Shown here: positions 17,070 through 26,475 of the stretch, piece by piece | Layout of the letters: each line of letters begins with the position of its first letter | Numbering within the stretch: the stretch's first letter is position 1 | Origin: Rhizobium sp. BT03 | Lineage (GTDB): Bacteria > Pseudomonadota > Alphaproteobacteria > Rhizobiales > Rhizobiaceae | Assembly: GCF_030053155.1 (NCBI RefSeq) | Contig: NZ_CP125640.1 | Span: 1,302,001-1,366,000, forward strand | Reading direction: 5' to 3' | Length of the DNA stretch: 64,000 bases | The notes under the pieces: model-generated | The model's input: the letters and a program-made list of their open reading frames with translations, nothing else | What the model was told of the DNA's origin: nothing | Databases searched by the model: none | Program-made: the position numbers and the translations under genes

Positions 17070-18062
17070 ATGGCGACCGTCAGCAGTTTCGAGAACCTGT
17101 CTCATCCGACACGGTCCGAGCTGCGCCAATTTGCCGAGCTTTTCATGCCGCTTTTCCAGGCTTCCTCCGACGAGGCCAAGCGCCAGGCGGTCGCGGCACT
17201 CTCCCAATGCGAAAACATGCCGGCGGCCGTGGCGCTGTTCATCGGCAACCAGCCGATCGAGATCGCCGCGCCTTTTCTTGCCGCCTCCAAGGCAATCGCC
17301 GACGATACGCTGATCACCATCGCGCGCATGCAGGGTGCAGCGCATGTCAAGGCGATCGTCAGCCGGAATTCTCTCTCCCCGAAGGTCATCGATGCGCTGG
17401 TGGCGCTGCGCCAGAGCCAGCCGCGCTCGACAGCCGCATCGGCGCCGATCACGGAATCACCGACGGTACCGCTTTCGCCGGCGCCGGCGCCTGCAGAAAC
17501 CAACGAGGCGGATGCGCTGCAGGAACAGCGCGTTGCCAATGAAGAGGCGCTGCGCGAGCGTATTCTCAGTCTTGCCGGTCATCTCGGCCGGGCCGACGAG
17601 GACAGGCTCGGCCTGCGCACGCTCACCGACATTCAGGAGGCGCTGCTGGTGCGCTTCGCCCGCTCGCGCGAGGCGATGCATTTCGCAACCGCGCTTGCCG
17701 ATGCGCTGTCGGCCAGCCGCTGGCTTGCCGAGCGCATCATGCTCGATCTTTCCGGCCAGCAGCTGGCGACGACGCTGACGAGCCTCGGCATGGGCTTTCT
17801 CGACGCCGTCTTCGTGCTGGAAAGGCTCTACCCGCATCTTGCCGAACAGCAGCACAATGTCACGCGCGGCTGGATGGTGCTCGATGCGCTCGACCCGGAA
17901 GAATGCCACGAACGGGTAGAAGCCTGGCGCCGCGCCGATCGCTACACCTACAAGCCCGAGGCGGCCAATGCGCCCGCGCTACAGGAAACACCGAACCACC
18001 GCTTCGTCAATCAGGCGCCGGCGCAGCGCGACATGCGCATCCTGGGGCGCCGGTCCCGCTGA
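17070..18062 (+). CDS. DUF2336 domain-containing protein
   Basis: The product has 330 residues and is all-helical with repeat-like units (FAELFMPLFQASSDEAKRQAV, then PIEIAAPFLAASKAIADDTLI and VIDALVALRQSQ) at about 15-120. A Pro/Ala linker spans about 120-150, and a second helical domain follows to 310. This is the layout of the alphaproteobacterial DUF2336 family, probably HEAT-like. ATG 17070 has AAAAGGA ten bases upstream; TTG 17040 and GTG 17061 are alternatives. Function unknown, probably cytoplasmic. Confidence 0.8.
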   Translation: MATVSSFENLSHPTRSELRQFAELFMPLFQASSDEAKRQAVAALSQCENMPAAVALFIGNQPIEIAAPFLAASKAIADDTLITIARMQGAAHVKAIVSRNSLSPKVIDALVALRQSQPRSTAASAPITESPTVPLSPAPAPAETNEADALQEQRVANEEALRERILSLAGHLGRADEDRLGLRTLTDIQEALLVRFARSREAMHFATALADALSASRWLAERIMLDLSGQQLATTLTSLGMGFLDAVFVLERLYPHLAEQQHNVTRGWMVLDALDPEECHERVEAWRRADRYTYKPEAANAPALQETPNHRFVNQAPAQRDMRILGRRSR

Positions 18063-18083
18063 GATCAGGAGCGCCGTCGGCCC

Positions 18084-18428
18084 TCAGCCATCCCGCGCAA
18101 GCGGGATCATGTCTCCCAGTTCCTCCGCCTCGAGCTCGACGATCCAGAGATCGGGGTCGAAGCGGCGTTCACGCTCCAGCATGGCGCGCACCGTCTCCGG
18201 CTCGCTGCGCAACAGGCGGATTTCGAACAGACGGCCGCCCGCCTCACCCTCGCCGAAGGCGGTCTGCGGCGCTGGCGCATAAAGGGTTTCCAGGCCGTCG
18301 CGAAAATGCTGGCGGATGAAGATCGCGCCCGCCTCCTCCGCCCCCTTCTTCTCGACGGCGGCAAAGTCGCCGCTGGCAAAAACGCGGCGCAGCAGGGAGG
18401 AAACGAAGATGTCGGCGCGTAATCTCAT
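18084..18428 (-). CDS. DUF1491 family protein
   Basis: The product has 114 residues and opens MRLRADIFVSSLLRRVFASG. It contains GAIFIRQHF and the closing DPDLWIVELE, all typical of DUF1491, a small alphaproteobacterial family of unknown function. It is convergent with the DUF2336 gene, with 21 bases between them. No membrane segment is seen. Confidence 0.85.
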   Translation of the reverse strand: MRLRADIFVSSLLRRVFASGDFAAVEKKGAEEAGAIFIRQHFRDGLETLYAPAPQTAFGEGEAGGRLFEIRLLRSEPETVRAMLERERRFDPDLWIVELEAEELGDMIPLARDG

Positions 18429-18488
18429 CGGCGCGGTATAGACCGGCGCGCCGGCATCGGCAATCCGCAGTTAAATGATGACGATGCG

Positions 18489-19937
18489 TCAGACCTTGAC
18501 CGCCAGCCGCAATCCGCCCCAATGGCGGCCCATCACGGTGATCGGCGCGGAAATATCCTTCATCATCACGAAATTGCCGCCGCCCATGTCGCGCCGATAG
18601 GTCTGGACGAGGAAAGGCGCGGTGCTGCGGCCGGCGGCAAGGCCGACACGATCGGCGAAGATGCGGCGATTGCGACAATTGGCAGTGTTCCAGACAGCGT
18701 CGCCCGGCCGCTGCGGCTGCGAGAATTTCCGGTTATGGGTTGGCAAGTAGCCGTTTTCGTCAACCGCCGCGCAGAAGGCGACGCGCTCGTCGAGGGCAAC
18801 GACGGGTTCCAGGATCGAAGGCAGCAGCCGGTCGGTGAGCTCGGTGAAGGCGGCCATCATCTGCGCCGGGTCGGTACCCGGTATCGGCCGGTAGCGTCGG
18901 TCGAAGAGGGCGTCGAGGCCGATCTGACCCTCGGCGATGGCCCGTTCGAATGCGCCAGAAATCTGCCTTGCCACCGACTGCGCCTCCTCGATCCAGCGGC
19001 TGTCGGCGGTCTTCACACCGGCGCTCGCCGTCAGCTGGACCAGGGTTTCGGAAAGACCGACGACGCTGTCGACCCGTTTTGCCGCCTGCTGCAGCCTGAT
19101 ATTCGAACCGGCGACCTCGCCCGACATCTCGCTGAGCTTTTCGACGAAACCAGCGCATTGCTGGTCGACGGCCTCGGTGGTGTTGGCCATGACGGTTGAA
19201 CTGTCGAGGATGCGGGTGATGACATGTTCCATGCTTTCGAAGGCGCCGCGCATCGCCTCCGACTTGTCGCGGACACCGGCGGCACTCTCACGCGCATCGC
19301 CGCCGACCACCGACAGCCGGTCGATCTTCACCCGCAATTCGTCCAGCGTGTCCTGGATCGAGCCGGTCGCCTTCGAGGTCTGCAGCGAAAGCGCCCGGAC
19401 CTCGGCGGCGACGACGGCAAAACCCTTGCCCGCATCGCCGGCGCGCGCTGCCTCGATTGCGGCATTCAGCGCCAGAAGGTTGGTCTGGCGGGCAATGGTG
19501 CTGATCTCGTCGGCGATCTTGTCGACGTCGGCCAGCGACTTCGAAAAGCCGGCGATTTCGGCACCGATGACGTTGGAAGACTGAACCATGTGGCCGATCT
19601 CGGCGACGGAGCCGGACAGGCGGTCGGCCGATTCCTTCAGCATCTGGCGCGCTTCAGCCGCGGTGCGGTCGGTCTCCCGCAGCGACAGGGCGACCGAACG
19701 GTTGGTTTCGGCAATCGAAAGCGCGGTGCCGGTGACATGATCGAAGGCGGAGGCATGGCGGGCCGACATCGCCGCCATGTCCTGAATGGCGCCGGCAATA
19801 TCGACGAGATCGATGCCGAGTGTCGAAGCCTCCTCGGCAAGGCGCTGCAGGATGTGGCGCAAGGCGGTGCGATCCGGGCCTTCCGCTTCGACAGCCGGTT
19901 CTCCGGCCAGATCGTCTATCGCCTTCAGCGCATGCAT
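18489..19937 (-). CDS. soluble methyl-accepting chemotaxis protein
   Basis: The 482-residue product has no transmembrane segment and no HAMP domain. The signalling coiled coil covers about 50-320, with the conserved hairpin tip at residues 152-180 ([28 protein letters not shown]). The C-terminal domain (about 345-482) contains [27 protein letters not shown] and the last segment [10 protein letters not shown]. Such C-terminal domains follow cytoplasmic transducers in several rhizobial chemoreceptors and probably sense an internal signal. It would couple to CheA/CheW, which are not encoded here. Confidence 0.88.
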   Translation of the reverse strand: MHALKAIDDLAGEPAVEAEGPDRTALRHILQRLAEEASTLGIDLVDIAGAIQDMAAMSARHASAFDHVTGTALSIAETNRSVALSLRETDRTAAEARQMLKESADRLSGSVAEIGHMVQSSNVIGAEIAGFSKSLADVDKIADEISTIARQTNLLALNAAIEAARAGDAGKGFAVVAAEVRALSLQTSKATGSIQDTLDELRVKIDRLSVVGGDARESAAGVRDKSEAMRGAFESMEHVITRILDSSTVMANTTEAVDQQCAGFVEKLSEMSGEVAGSNIRLQQAAKRVDSVVGLSETLVQLTASAGVKTADSRWIEEAQSVARQISGAFERAIAEGQIGLDALFDRRYRPIPGTDPAQMMAAFTELTDRLLPSILEPVVALDERVAFCAAVDENGYLPTHNRKFSQPQRPGDAVWNTANCRNRRIFADRVGLAAGRSTAPFLVQTYRRDMGGGNFVMMKDISAPITVMGRHWGGLRLAVKV

Positions 19938-20064
19938 GACCGACGTTCCCCCGCCTCAATCGGCAAAGCTTCGATCAACATGGTTAATAAGTTGCAAACG
20001 GCGCCACCGCCTTAGACTTAGGTTGTAGTCAAAGAGGCTTGGGCTGCATGCTGCGCGATATGTC

Positions 20065-20988
20065 TCAGATCGCGCCGATTTCCTTGAGCTTTTTCAGCAC
20101 CGCCTGGGTCGGCTCGCCGTTTTCGGGCAGGTTGTAGTGCTTCTGGAAATGGCGGATGGCCGCGCGGGTCTGCTCGCCGGCGACGCCGTCGACGCCGACA
20201 TTGGCATAGGCCATGTTGGAAAGGCCCTTCTGAATCTTCAGCACCAGGTCGACATTGGTGATTTCGCTCGAGGGAACCTGCTTTGCGGCCGAAGGGGCGG
20301 TTTTGACCGACTTTTCGGCGCTGCGGATCGCCTCGGCCACCGGGTCTTCCGCCGCCGCCTTCGAGCTCACATCCTCGGGCGGCTTTTCCATGGGCACGGT
20401 CGAAGGGCCCGATGCATCCGTCTGCAGCGCCGCCAGCACCTCCGGCGTCGGATCGCCGGTCTGGGCCATGCCGACCGTTTCCTCGAAGAAGAGGATGGCC
20501 GCACTGGTGCGTGGGCCGATGATGCCGTCAGGTATGCCGTTATAAAGGCCGCGGCGCACCAATTGCTGCTGGATGTCCATGACGAGCTGGCTCGGCTGCT
20601 GACCGGGCGCGGCAGGCGCCGGCGTCGCGTTGGTGGTGGTCGCGGCATCCTCCGGCCGCTCGATGCGGAAGGTGGTGACGTCGCCCTGCTGCTCCTCGGC
20701 CGGGCGGCGGGCGCCGAGCACATTGGGAGACTGCGGATCGCGGGTGCGAAAAATCGGGTGCGGATGCAGGCCGGGCTGATACCAGAGCGCGTTGGCGGCG
20801 ACGAAGGAGAAGATGACGACGAAGGTGATGGTGCCGCCGGCAACCGACGGATTGCGGCCGATGACGCCGCCGAGCACCGATGCGCCCTGCAAACTCAGGC
20901 CGCCGAGCGCCGCTGCACCCGACATCAGGAGGCCCGGCTGCTGCCGTCCCCTTTTTCCCTTAGGCGATTTTCGCTTGCGCGCGGCCAT
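20065..20988 (-). CDS. membrane-anchored peptidoglycan-binding protein (two PGBD1 domains)
   Basis: The product has 307 residues from ATG 20988, which has GGAGGGG nine bases upstream. A basic N-terminus (1-20) is followed by one membrane segment (about 52-68), a Pro/Ala-rich linker, a first peptidoglycan-binding repeat (DIQQQLVRRGLYNGIPDG, IIGPRTSAAI), a second linker and a C-terminal repeat (LKIQKGLSNMAYANVGVDG, EQTRAAIRHFQ). It probably sits in the inner membrane with the repeats in the periplasm. Its start lies 29 bases inside the histidine kinase gene. Confidence 0.83.
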   Translation of the reverse strand: MAARKRKSPKGKRGRQQPGLLMSGAAALGGLSLQGASVLGGVIGRNPSVAGGTITFVVIFSFVAANALWYQPGLHPHPIFRTRDPQSPNVLGARRPAEEQQGDVTTFRIERPEDAATTTNATPAPAAPGQQPSQLVMDIQQQLVRRGLYNGIPDGIIGPRTSAAILFFEETVGMAQTGDPTPEVLAALQTDASGPSTVPMEKPPEDVSSKAAAEDPVAEAIRSAEKSVKTAPSAAKQVPSSEITNVDLVLKIQKGLSNMAYANVGVDGVAGEQTRAAIRHFQKHYNLPENGEPTQAVLKKLKEIGAI

Positions 20989-22501
20989 CGAAACGCCCCT
21001 CCCCCAATTCTGCACCTGCATTGACCGCGCCCTTCAGCCGCGGCGGGAACTCGACAGTCGCACCATGACCGGCGTCTTCGGCGCACACGGCGCCCGAGCC
21101 GTCCACCGCGATCTCGATGGTGATGATCGTGCCTTCGCCGGGCTGGCTGGCGATGGCGAAATGCCCGCCATGCAGCGCCACCAGCCCCTTGACCAGGGAA
21201 AGACCAAGGCCGGTGCCTTCGAAGCGGCGGGTATAATCGTTCTGGATCTGGACGAAGGGCTGGCCGAGCAGGGCCAGCTTGTCGGCCGCAATACCGATGC
21301 CGGTATCGCTGACCGTCAGCTTGAGGATGCCGTCGCGCGCCGCCGCATCGACCGAGACGACACCGCCGGCTTCGGTGAACTTGATGGCATTGCCGACGAG
21401 ATTGATGAGGATCTGCTGGATGGCGCGCTGATCGGCGACGATCTCGCCGAGGCCGCGCTGGATCCGACTCGTCAGCGTCAGGCCCTTGGTCTTGGCCTGC
21501 AATGCCAGCATCGATTCGCAGGACTTGACCGAGCTTGATATATCGAAGGCTTCGAGGATCAGCTCGTAACGGCCGGCTTCGATCTTGCTCATGTCGAGCA
21601 TGGTGTTGACGACGGACAAGAGATGCGCGCCGGTTTCGCGCACGAGGCCGACATATTCGCGCTGGCGGTCGTTTTCGAACTTGCCGAAATATTCACCGAT
21701 CAGGATATCGGAAAAACCGAGAATGGCGTTCAGCGGCGTGCGCAGCTCGTGGCTGACGGCGGCGAGGAAGCGCGACTTGGCGTCGTTTGCCGATTCGGCA
21801 TCGGCGACGCGGTTCTGGGCTTCGGCCCGCAGCTGCTGTTCGACGGAGACATCGCGCAGCTGGGCAATGACGGCGGCAAGCTCGCCGTCGGCGTCGCGCC
21901 GGGCCGTCATGTCCATTCTGAGATAAGCGAACTGGCGCTGATCGCGCGCGACCGAGGGGCGGTCGATGCGCAGATCGACACATTCGGTATCCTCGCCCCG
22001 GCGCAGGCTATCGAGCGCCTGCAGGAAAAGGATGCGGTCGGAGACATGCACCTGCTCCAGGAAACCCCTGCCCTTGGGATCGCGCATCCAGGCGAGAAAA
22101 TCGCGACGGTCGCGGCCGCCGATCGTGGCCACACTGCCATGCGGGTCGAGGAAGAAGACCAGGCCGGGGGTGGCGGCAAGGAAGAAGTCCTCGGCCGACT
22201 GCGTGGCGATCCCGGCCGACGACCCCTGACGGGCAAGCGCAATGCTGCCGACGGCGGAAAAGAGGAAGGCGGCGCAGACCATGGCGACCCCCGCCGGCAA
22301 GGCGACGGCCGGGCCGGTGACCGCCGAAAGGCCGATGGGCGCAGCAATAAGAGCAGCCGACGAGAACAGCACGAGGCGGCGCAGGATCGCGAGCTCACGC
22401 TGGCGCACGGCTTCGCCGCCGCCCGTCCGGGAGAGCCAGCTTGTCGCCGCCCGGTCTACGAGAGCCGTCACCCAGCCGCCAATGTTACTCAATACTCGCA
22501 C
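20960..22501 (-). CDS. sensor histidine kinase
   Basis: The product has 513 residues from GTG 22501; TTG 22516 is an alternative. There are two hydrophobic segments (about 43-63 and 68-90), then a PAS-like region (about 105-220). The kinase core carries the H box (FLAAVSHELRTPLNAILGFSD, phosphorylated His251), the N box (LINLVGNAIKFTEAGG) and the G boxes (DTGIGIAAD, GTGLGLSLVKGL). There is no receiver domain and no response regulator gene nearby. It resembles the PleC/PdhS group that controls the alphaproteobacterial cell cycle, but I cannot assign it to one of them. Confidence 0.88.
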   Translation of the reverse strand: MRVLSNIGGWVTALVDRAATSWLSRTGGGEAVRQRELAILRRLVLFSSAALIAAPIGLSAVTGPAVALPAGVAMVCAAFLFSAVGSIALARQGSSAGIATQSAEDFFLAATPGLVFFLDPHGSVATIGGRDRRDFLAWMRDPKGRGFLEQVHVSDRILFLQALDSLRRGEDTECVDLRIDRPSVARDQRQFAYLRMDMTARRDADGELAAVIAQLRDVSVEQQLRAEAQNRVADAESANDAKSRFLAAVSHELRTPLNAILGFSDILIGEYFGKFENDRQREYVGLVRETGAHLLSVVNTMLDMSKIEAGRYELILEAFDISSSVKSCESMLALQAKTKGLTLTSRIQRGLGEIVADQRAIQQILINLVGNAIKFTEAGGVVSVDAAARDGILKLTVSDTGIGIAADKLALLGQPFVQIQNDYTRRFEGTGLGLSLVKGLVALHGGHFAIASQPGEGTIITIEIAVDGSGAVCAEDAGHGATVEFPPRLKGAVNAGAELGEGRFDGRAQAKIA

Positions 22502-22953
22502 GCAATACCCGCCCAAAAAGGCTGTCTGTCGATCCGGACAATAGGCCCCGGCGGCTTAAAGAAAGGATAAGGCAAAAGCGCTGTTCACCGCCGGAAAGGG
22601 CCGAAAATCCCGTTTTGAAGCATCCGGAAGGCTCTTTGCCTTTTGTGGTTAATAGCGGGTAAGCGACGGATATTCCTCATATTTCAGCATTGCGTTAACT
22701 CATGTGGCAAGGCGAGCCGGCAAAAGCCCTGCAATTGCAAGCAGGTGCTGCCCTGATGCTTAACGGCGATCGCTCGCATTCGACTAAAATGCCCGTCAAA
22801 TACCGGTCGCTAAAATTTGAACTAAATTTGCCGCAAATGCGCGTGAGTTTCGAAAAGCGGCATTCGCAACTTGGCGGTAGGGTGAAAACACACCGGACAA
22901 CCGGCCTGATTCGGCGACAAGAACCGGACGGGAAAACAGGATGGGCAACGACA
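22502..22953. other. 452-base region between the kinase and the DUF5330 gene
   Basis: No convincing gene. Several GTTAA/TTAAC words occur (near 22649, 22693 and 22758), but none forms a good TTAA-N7-TTAA pair. A frame of the DUF5330 gene is open back to 22702 without protein-like composition. The region must hold two divergent promoters. Confidence 0.35.
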
Positions 22954-23448
22954 ATGTGGTTTCTGATCAAAGGATCCTTCTGGTTTGGCCTTGTGCTCGT
23001 GCTTCTTTCCGTCTTCAGCACGGAGAGTTCCGACAAGCTCGCCGGCGGCCCGCAATTGCAGCTTTCCGACGCGTTTACGGCGGTAAGCGGCGCCTATGAC
23101 TATCTCACCGGCATGTGCTCGGAAAAACCCGAGGTCTGCGCCAAGGGCGCCGAAACCGTCACCGCACTCGGCTACCGGGCCCGCGAAGGCGCCCGCGTCG
23201 CCTATGAACTGCTCGACAGCCAGTTCAAGGACGAGGCTCCGGTGACTGCAAGGCATGCCGAACCGCAGACGCCGGTGGCTCTCGCCATGCCTTCGCTGGC
23301 AGCGCCCGCCATCCAGGAAAAGATGCGCGAAGCAAAGGCCGCGCTGAACCAGCCGATGCCTTACCGCCCGCCGGTCGAGGATGACGCCTCCGCTGAGGCT
23401 GTTGTCACCGGCGCAATCCCGCTGCCGACGCCGAAGCCGGCAATCTGA
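22954..23448 (+). CDS. DUF5330 domain-containing protein
   Basis: The 164-residue product begins MWFLIKGSFWFGLVLVLLSVF, one N-terminal membrane segment. A conserved-looking stretch follows (LQLSDAFTAVSGAYDYLTGMC, then KPEVCAKGAETVTALGYRARE) with two Cys, and then a low-complexity Pro/Ala tail ending PLPTPKPAI. This matches the rhizobial DUF5330 layout. ATG 22954 was chosen because the membrane segment starts there. Function unknown. Confidence 0.78.
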   Translation: MWFLIKGSFWFGLVLVLLSVFSTESSDKLAGGPQLQLSDAFTAVSGAYDYLTGMCSEKPEVCAKGAETVTALGYRAREGARVAYELLDSQFKDEAPVTARHAEPQTPVALAMPSLAAPAIQEKMREAKAALNQPMPYRPPVEDDASAEAVVTGAIPLPTPKPAI

Positions 23449-23795
23449 ATTTTCGACCTTGCATCGGTGCTCCGCATGACGCGGAAATGCCCCATGCCTG
23501 ACGTGCCTGCCCTGTTTAATTCAGCATGTTGCTGCGCCGTGAGGATGCCCATCCCTCACGGCGTTTCTTTTCATATATGCCATCAGCAAGCGTGCCGCGG
23601 TTTAGAGATCACGACACGCATGAAAACAAAGAATTGAAGCGAGTCGCATGAATCCTGTTCGACGCGGCGCGCTTTAACGGTTCAAATCCGCCGGTCTTTC
23701 ACCTATATGCAGTTTAGAGCTTTTCCTCGCGCATTCCGGACGCAAAACCGCTGTGCACTTTTGCTGGAAGTGCTTTAATAGTGAAAGGCTTTCTC
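23449..23795. other. 347-base gap containing a terminator
   Basis: Apart from the hairpin at 23535-23571 the gap shows only short frames without support. It has no repeat shared with the rest of the window. The promoter of sufE must lie in the second half. Confidence 0.4.
23535..23571 (+). terminator. Rho-independent terminator of the DUF5330 gene
   Basis: A perfect 10-bp stem, CGCCGTGAGG / CCTCACGGCG, with a nine-base loop is followed by TTTCTTTT. It lies 87 bases after the stop codon. Confidence 0.85.
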
Positions 23796-24218
23796 ATGGC
23801 ATCCCTCGACCAGATCATCGACGACTTCGCTTTCCTGGACGATTGGGAAGACCGCTACCGCTATGTCATCGAACTCGGCAAGGCGCTGCCTGAACTCGCC
23901 GAGGAGAAGCGCACCACCGAAAACAAGGTGATGGGCTGCGCCAGCCAGGTCTGGCTGGTGACGCATACCACAGGCGATCCCGACAATCCGGTGATGAGCT
24001 TCGAGGGTGATTCCGACGCCCATATCGTGCGCGGCCTCGTCGCCATCGTGCTTGCCACCTATTCCGGCAAGGTGGCGTCCGAGATTGCCGGGCTCGATGC
24101 CTTCGAGATCTTCTCGAAGATCGGCCTGGTGGAGAACCTCTCATCGCAGCGTTCGAACGGACTGCGATCGATGGTCAACAGGATTCGCGAAGAAGCAAAG
24201 CTTCGCGCCGCGGCCTGA
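23796..24218 (+). CDS. sufE: SufE family cysteine desulfurase acceptor
   Basis: The product has 140 residues. It opens MASLDQIIDDFAFLDDWEDRY and has the sulfur-accepting cysteine in NKVMGCASQVW (Cys48), followed by SDAHIVRGLVAIVL and a C-terminal helix. SufE takes persulfide sulfur from SufS and passes it to the SufBCD scaffold for Fe-S cluster assembly. The gene stands alone here, away from other suf genes. GTG 23781 would add five residues, but ATG 23796 has AAAGG in front and fits the family start. Confidence 0.92.
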   Translation: MASLDQIIDDFAFLDDWEDRYRYVIELGKALPELAEEKRTTENKVMGCASQVWLVTHTTGDPDNPVMSFEGDSDAHIVRGLVAIVLATYSGKVASEIAGLDAFEIFSKIGLVENLSSQRSNGLRSMVNRIREEAKLRAAA

Positions 24219-24398
24219 ACGCACAGTTCCGGGCGACATGTCTTGGTGTTTGAGGGGCTTTGAGAGATCCGGAGCGCAGCGATTCGGCAAGCGCTTCCGT
24301 CATCGAATCAGTATATTAACACTTGCTCATAGTATAGGAATACATTCTACGCCTGCCGGTAAAGCATAGAGCAGAGGCCCTACCGCAAGCGCAGACAG

Positions 24399-24425
24399 AA
24401 AAGCCGGGCACGAGACCCGGCTTTT
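24399..24425. terminator. bidirectional terminator between sufE and rosR
   Basis: A perfect 10-bp stem, AAAAGCCGGG / CCCGGCTTTT, has a seven-base loop. T-runs on both sides make it usable from either strand. It lies 25 bases after the rosR stop codon (minus strand). Confidence 0.85.
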
Positions 24426-24449
24426 GTCGTTGGTGGCTTTCGAAAAAGC

Positions 24450-24881
24450 TCAGCCGCGGCCGCGCTTGCGGCGCTGACCCAGGCCCATTTCCTTTGCCAG
24501 GCGCGAACGCGCTTCGGCATAGGCGGGCGCTACCATCGGGTAGTCGGTCGGAAGGTCCCACTTCTCGCGGTATTCTTCCGGCGAGAGGCTGTGATGCGTC
24601 ATCAGGTGACGCTTGAGGGACTTGAAGTTGCCGCCGCATTCCAGACACGTGATCTGCTCGTCCTGTACGGACTTGCGGACAGAGACTGCAGGCTTCTGTT
24701 TTTCGACGATGGCCGCAGCAGGCTGCGGTACGGACGTGTTGCTGAGTGCCGAATGCACGTCGGAAATCAGATTTGCCAGGTCGCTGACCGGGACAACATG
24801 GTTGCTGACATAAGCCGCGACGATGTCGGCTGTCAGTTCCACAAGCAGCTCCGGCGCATTGCCGGTCGCCATTTCCGTCAT
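24450..24881 (-). CDS. rosR: MucR/RosR zinc-finger transcriptional regulator
   Basis: The 143-residue product contains the Ros/MucR Cys2His2 finger: Cys79-x2-Cys82-x9-His92-x3-His96, in the text [22 protein letters not shown] conserved tail follows ([20 protein letters not shown], then [13 protein letters not shown]). The N-terminal half (about 8-45) is the oligomerisation part. In R. etli and R. leguminosarum RosR regulates exopolysaccharide synthesis and competitiveness and represses its own gene. The basic end GQRRKRGRG is usual. The long upstream region fits strong regulation. Confidence 0.93.
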   Translation of the reverse strand: MTEMATGNAPELLVELTADIVAAYVSNHVVPVSDLANLISDVHSALSNTSVPQPAAAIVEKQKPAVSVRKSVQDEQITCLECGGNFKSLKRHLMTHHSLSPEEYREKWDLPTDYPMVAPAYAEARSRLAKEMGLGQRRKRGRG

Positions 24882-25078
24882 ATTTTTTCTCCTGTTAGCA
24901 TGCTCAAACGGCCTTTGACTGTTACGCCAAAGACCCGCCTCGTAGAAGCGAACAGCAAAAGCACGGGAAGCGACCTTCTGTTTCGAAAAACGCGAAATCC
25001 ACCCCTAGATTCCGAAGAGCGAGACCTGTTCTTATACTGCCTGACTGCAAACCACTACGTCATGCCCCAGGCGATGGC

Positions 25079-25109
25079 CTCAGTTTAGACATGAAAAATC
25101 AAAACTGAG
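25079..25109. promoter_or_regulatory. inverted repeat upstream of rosR (stem 8, loop 15)
   Basis: CTCAGTTT at 25079-25086 and AAACTGAG at 25102-25109 are exact inverse copies around an A/T-rich loop. The repeat lies about 200 bases upstream of the rosR start. It could be an operator or a hairpin in a long leader. Confidence 0.45.
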
Positions 25110-25126
25110 GGACTTGGAAGCAGTAC

Positions 25127-25143
25127 GATTGTAATTCACAATC
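25127..25143. promoter_or_regulatory. 17-base palindrome upstream of rosR
   Basis: GATTGT-AATTC-ACAATC is a perfect 6-5-6 inverted repeat, the size of a dimeric repressor site, about 250 bases upstream of the rosR start. A RosR or other regulator site is plausible, but I cannot match it to a remembered consensus. Confidence 0.45.
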
Positions 25144-25322
25144 AGAACTCTACTTGCATTTTCAAATACCATCGTTTGGTCGAAAGGCCAATTATTATTT
25201 GTCGTTTTTCTTGAGAAAAAATGACAGATGAAGAATTAAGGCGCTTACGGGCAAGCTTTACTCACAGCTTCCTGTGCATAAGTTTTGCATAAATCTGGTA
25301 AAGCGGCGAAACAGCACGGGGC

Positions 25323-25655
25323 TCAGCGCTCGCGCATATCGTCGCGGACCGAGACGGCACCGAGCGCATATCCCGAAAGGTGGGCGGCTCTGGCCAGCAG
25401 ATGGGCAGAGACCGGCGCCGTCAGCAACAGGAAGACAAAGCCGGCAATGGCGCGGGCGAGAATCGCCAGGTCCTGCGAATAGAGGCCGGCGGCAAGAAGC
25501 AGCAGGCCGGAACCGACCGTCCCCACCTTCGAGGCCGCGTGCATGCGCGTATAGAGATCGGGCAGCCTCAGCAGGCCGATCGCCGCCGAAAGAGCAAAGA
25601 GCGCACCTGATATCAGCAGCAGGGCGGCGACGGCAGCCAGGATATAATCCATCAT
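25323..25655 (-). CDS. mrpG: Mrp/Pha Na+(K+)/H+ antiporter subunit G
   Basis: A product of 110 residues with three hydrophobic segments and the MnhG pattern [29 protein letters not shown] (located at about residues 16-44). It is the last gene of the antiporter operon. ATG 25655 overlaps the mrpF stop as ATGATG, with GGAGGGG nine bases upstream. The Mrp/Pha (Mnh) complex exports monovalent cations in exchange for protons and supports growth at alkaline pH; in S. meliloti it is needed for nodule invasion. Confidence 0.9.
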   Translation of the reverse strand: MMDYILAAVAALLLISGALFALSAAIGLLRLPDLYTRMHAASKVGTVGSGLLLLAAGLYSQDLAILARAIAGFVFLLLTAPVSAHLLARAAHLSGYALGAVSVRDDMRER

Positions 25656-26005
25656 CGCTTGGCCCCTCCCGCATGACGTCTTTTGGCGCCGGCCTTCGGC
25701 GGAGATGCGGAGGCCGGCGATTTGCTGTTGCCGCGCGACAGCACGAATCGGGCGAAGGCGACAGTCGCCAGGAAGCCGACGAGGCCGAGCGAGATGGCGA
25801 TATCGATATAGAGCGAAAAGCCGGTCTTGACGGCGATAACGGCGATTAAGCCGATGGCGATGCCGGTCAGCATATCGAGGGCGAGGATACGATCCGGCAG
25901 TGTCGGGCCGGAAACGACGCGCCAGACCGTGAGAATCAGCGCCAGGGCGAGAATGACGAGAGCGGCCGAGGATGCGGCCGCGACGATGGCGGCAGGGGTA
26001 ATCAC
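25652..26005 (-). CDS. mrpF: Mrp/Pha antiporter subunit F
   Basis: The product has 117 residues from GTG 26005, which has GGAGG seven bases upstream. Three hydrophobic segments surround the MnhF motif [19 protein letters not shown] (about 34-52). The C-terminal ~25 residues ([17 protein letters not shown], then a basic stretch) extend beyond the usual subunit length and are probably cytoplasmic. The stop overlaps mrpG and the start overlaps the end of mrpE by four bases. Confidence 0.9.
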   Translation of the reverse strand: MITPAAIVAAASSAALVILALALILTVWRVVSGPTLPDRILALDMLTGIAIGLIAVIAVKTGFSLYIDIAISLGLVGFLATVAFARFVLSRGNSKSPASASPPKAGAKRRHAGGAKR

Positions 26006-26475
26006 CGGAAAGCCTCCATGATCTTGCGTTCGAAACCATTGGCGATATCGCGCTTGGCTGTCTCGGGATCGGAGCAATCGAGCGCGTGGACATAAAGCGT
26101 GCGGCGATCCGTGGAGACATCGACCGAAAGCGTGCCGGGTGTCAGGGTGATGAGGTTTGCGAGCAAAGTGATCTCGAAATCGCTCGTCACCGTCAGCGGG
26201 AAGGCGAAGATGCCGGGCTTCAGCTTCATATCGGGCGAGAGGACGGTGAGCGTGACCTTCCAGGCCGACAGCGACAGTTCCTTCAGGAACAAAGTGGCGA
26301 GCGACAGCACCAGGCCGGCGCGGCGCAGATAGCCCTTGCCGCCGAAGGGTTCGCGGATGACGGTGAGCGAAAGGGCGCCAAGCAGAAAACCGAAGACGAG
26401 ATTGTGCAGCGAGGCGCTGCCGGTGACCGCGACCCAGGCGATGGCGAGCAGCAGATTGAAGAGGAAGGCGATCAC
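26002..26475 (-). CDS. mrpE: Mrp/Pha antiporter subunit E
   Basis: The product has 157 residues from GTG 26475, preceded by GGAGGCATCAG. Two N-terminal hydrophobic segments are followed by the MnhE cytoplasmic domain, recognisable from [14 protein letters not shown] and the [13 protein letters not shown] motif near residue 108. The start overlaps the mrpD stop by four bases. The subunit belongs to the membrane assembly of the seven-protein antiporter. Confidence 0.9.
   Translation of the reverse strand: MIAFLFNLLLAIAWVAVTGSASLHNLVFGFLLGALSLTVIREPFGGKGYLRRAGLVLSLATLFLKELSLSAWKVTLTVLSPDMKLKPGIFAFPLTVTSDFEITLLANLITLTPGTLSVDVSTDRRTLYVHALDCSDPETAKRDIANGFERKIMEAFR

Larger units (their letters stand above)
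24882..25322 (-). promoter_or_regulatory. 441-base upstream region of rosR with inverted repeats
   Basis: No gene fits here. The region is clearly AT-richer than its surroundings and holds two exact inverted repeats (listed separately). The rosR genes of R. leguminosarum are known for a long upstream region with several regulatory motifs and autoregulation, and MucR-type proteins prefer AT-rich DNA, so this is taken as the promoter and leader of rosR. Confidence 0.6.

Noticed and set aside
22649..22664. Possible CtrA site (TTAA-N7-TAAG)
   Set aside because: The second half-site departs from TTAA, and similar words occur elsewhere by chance; not enough to call.
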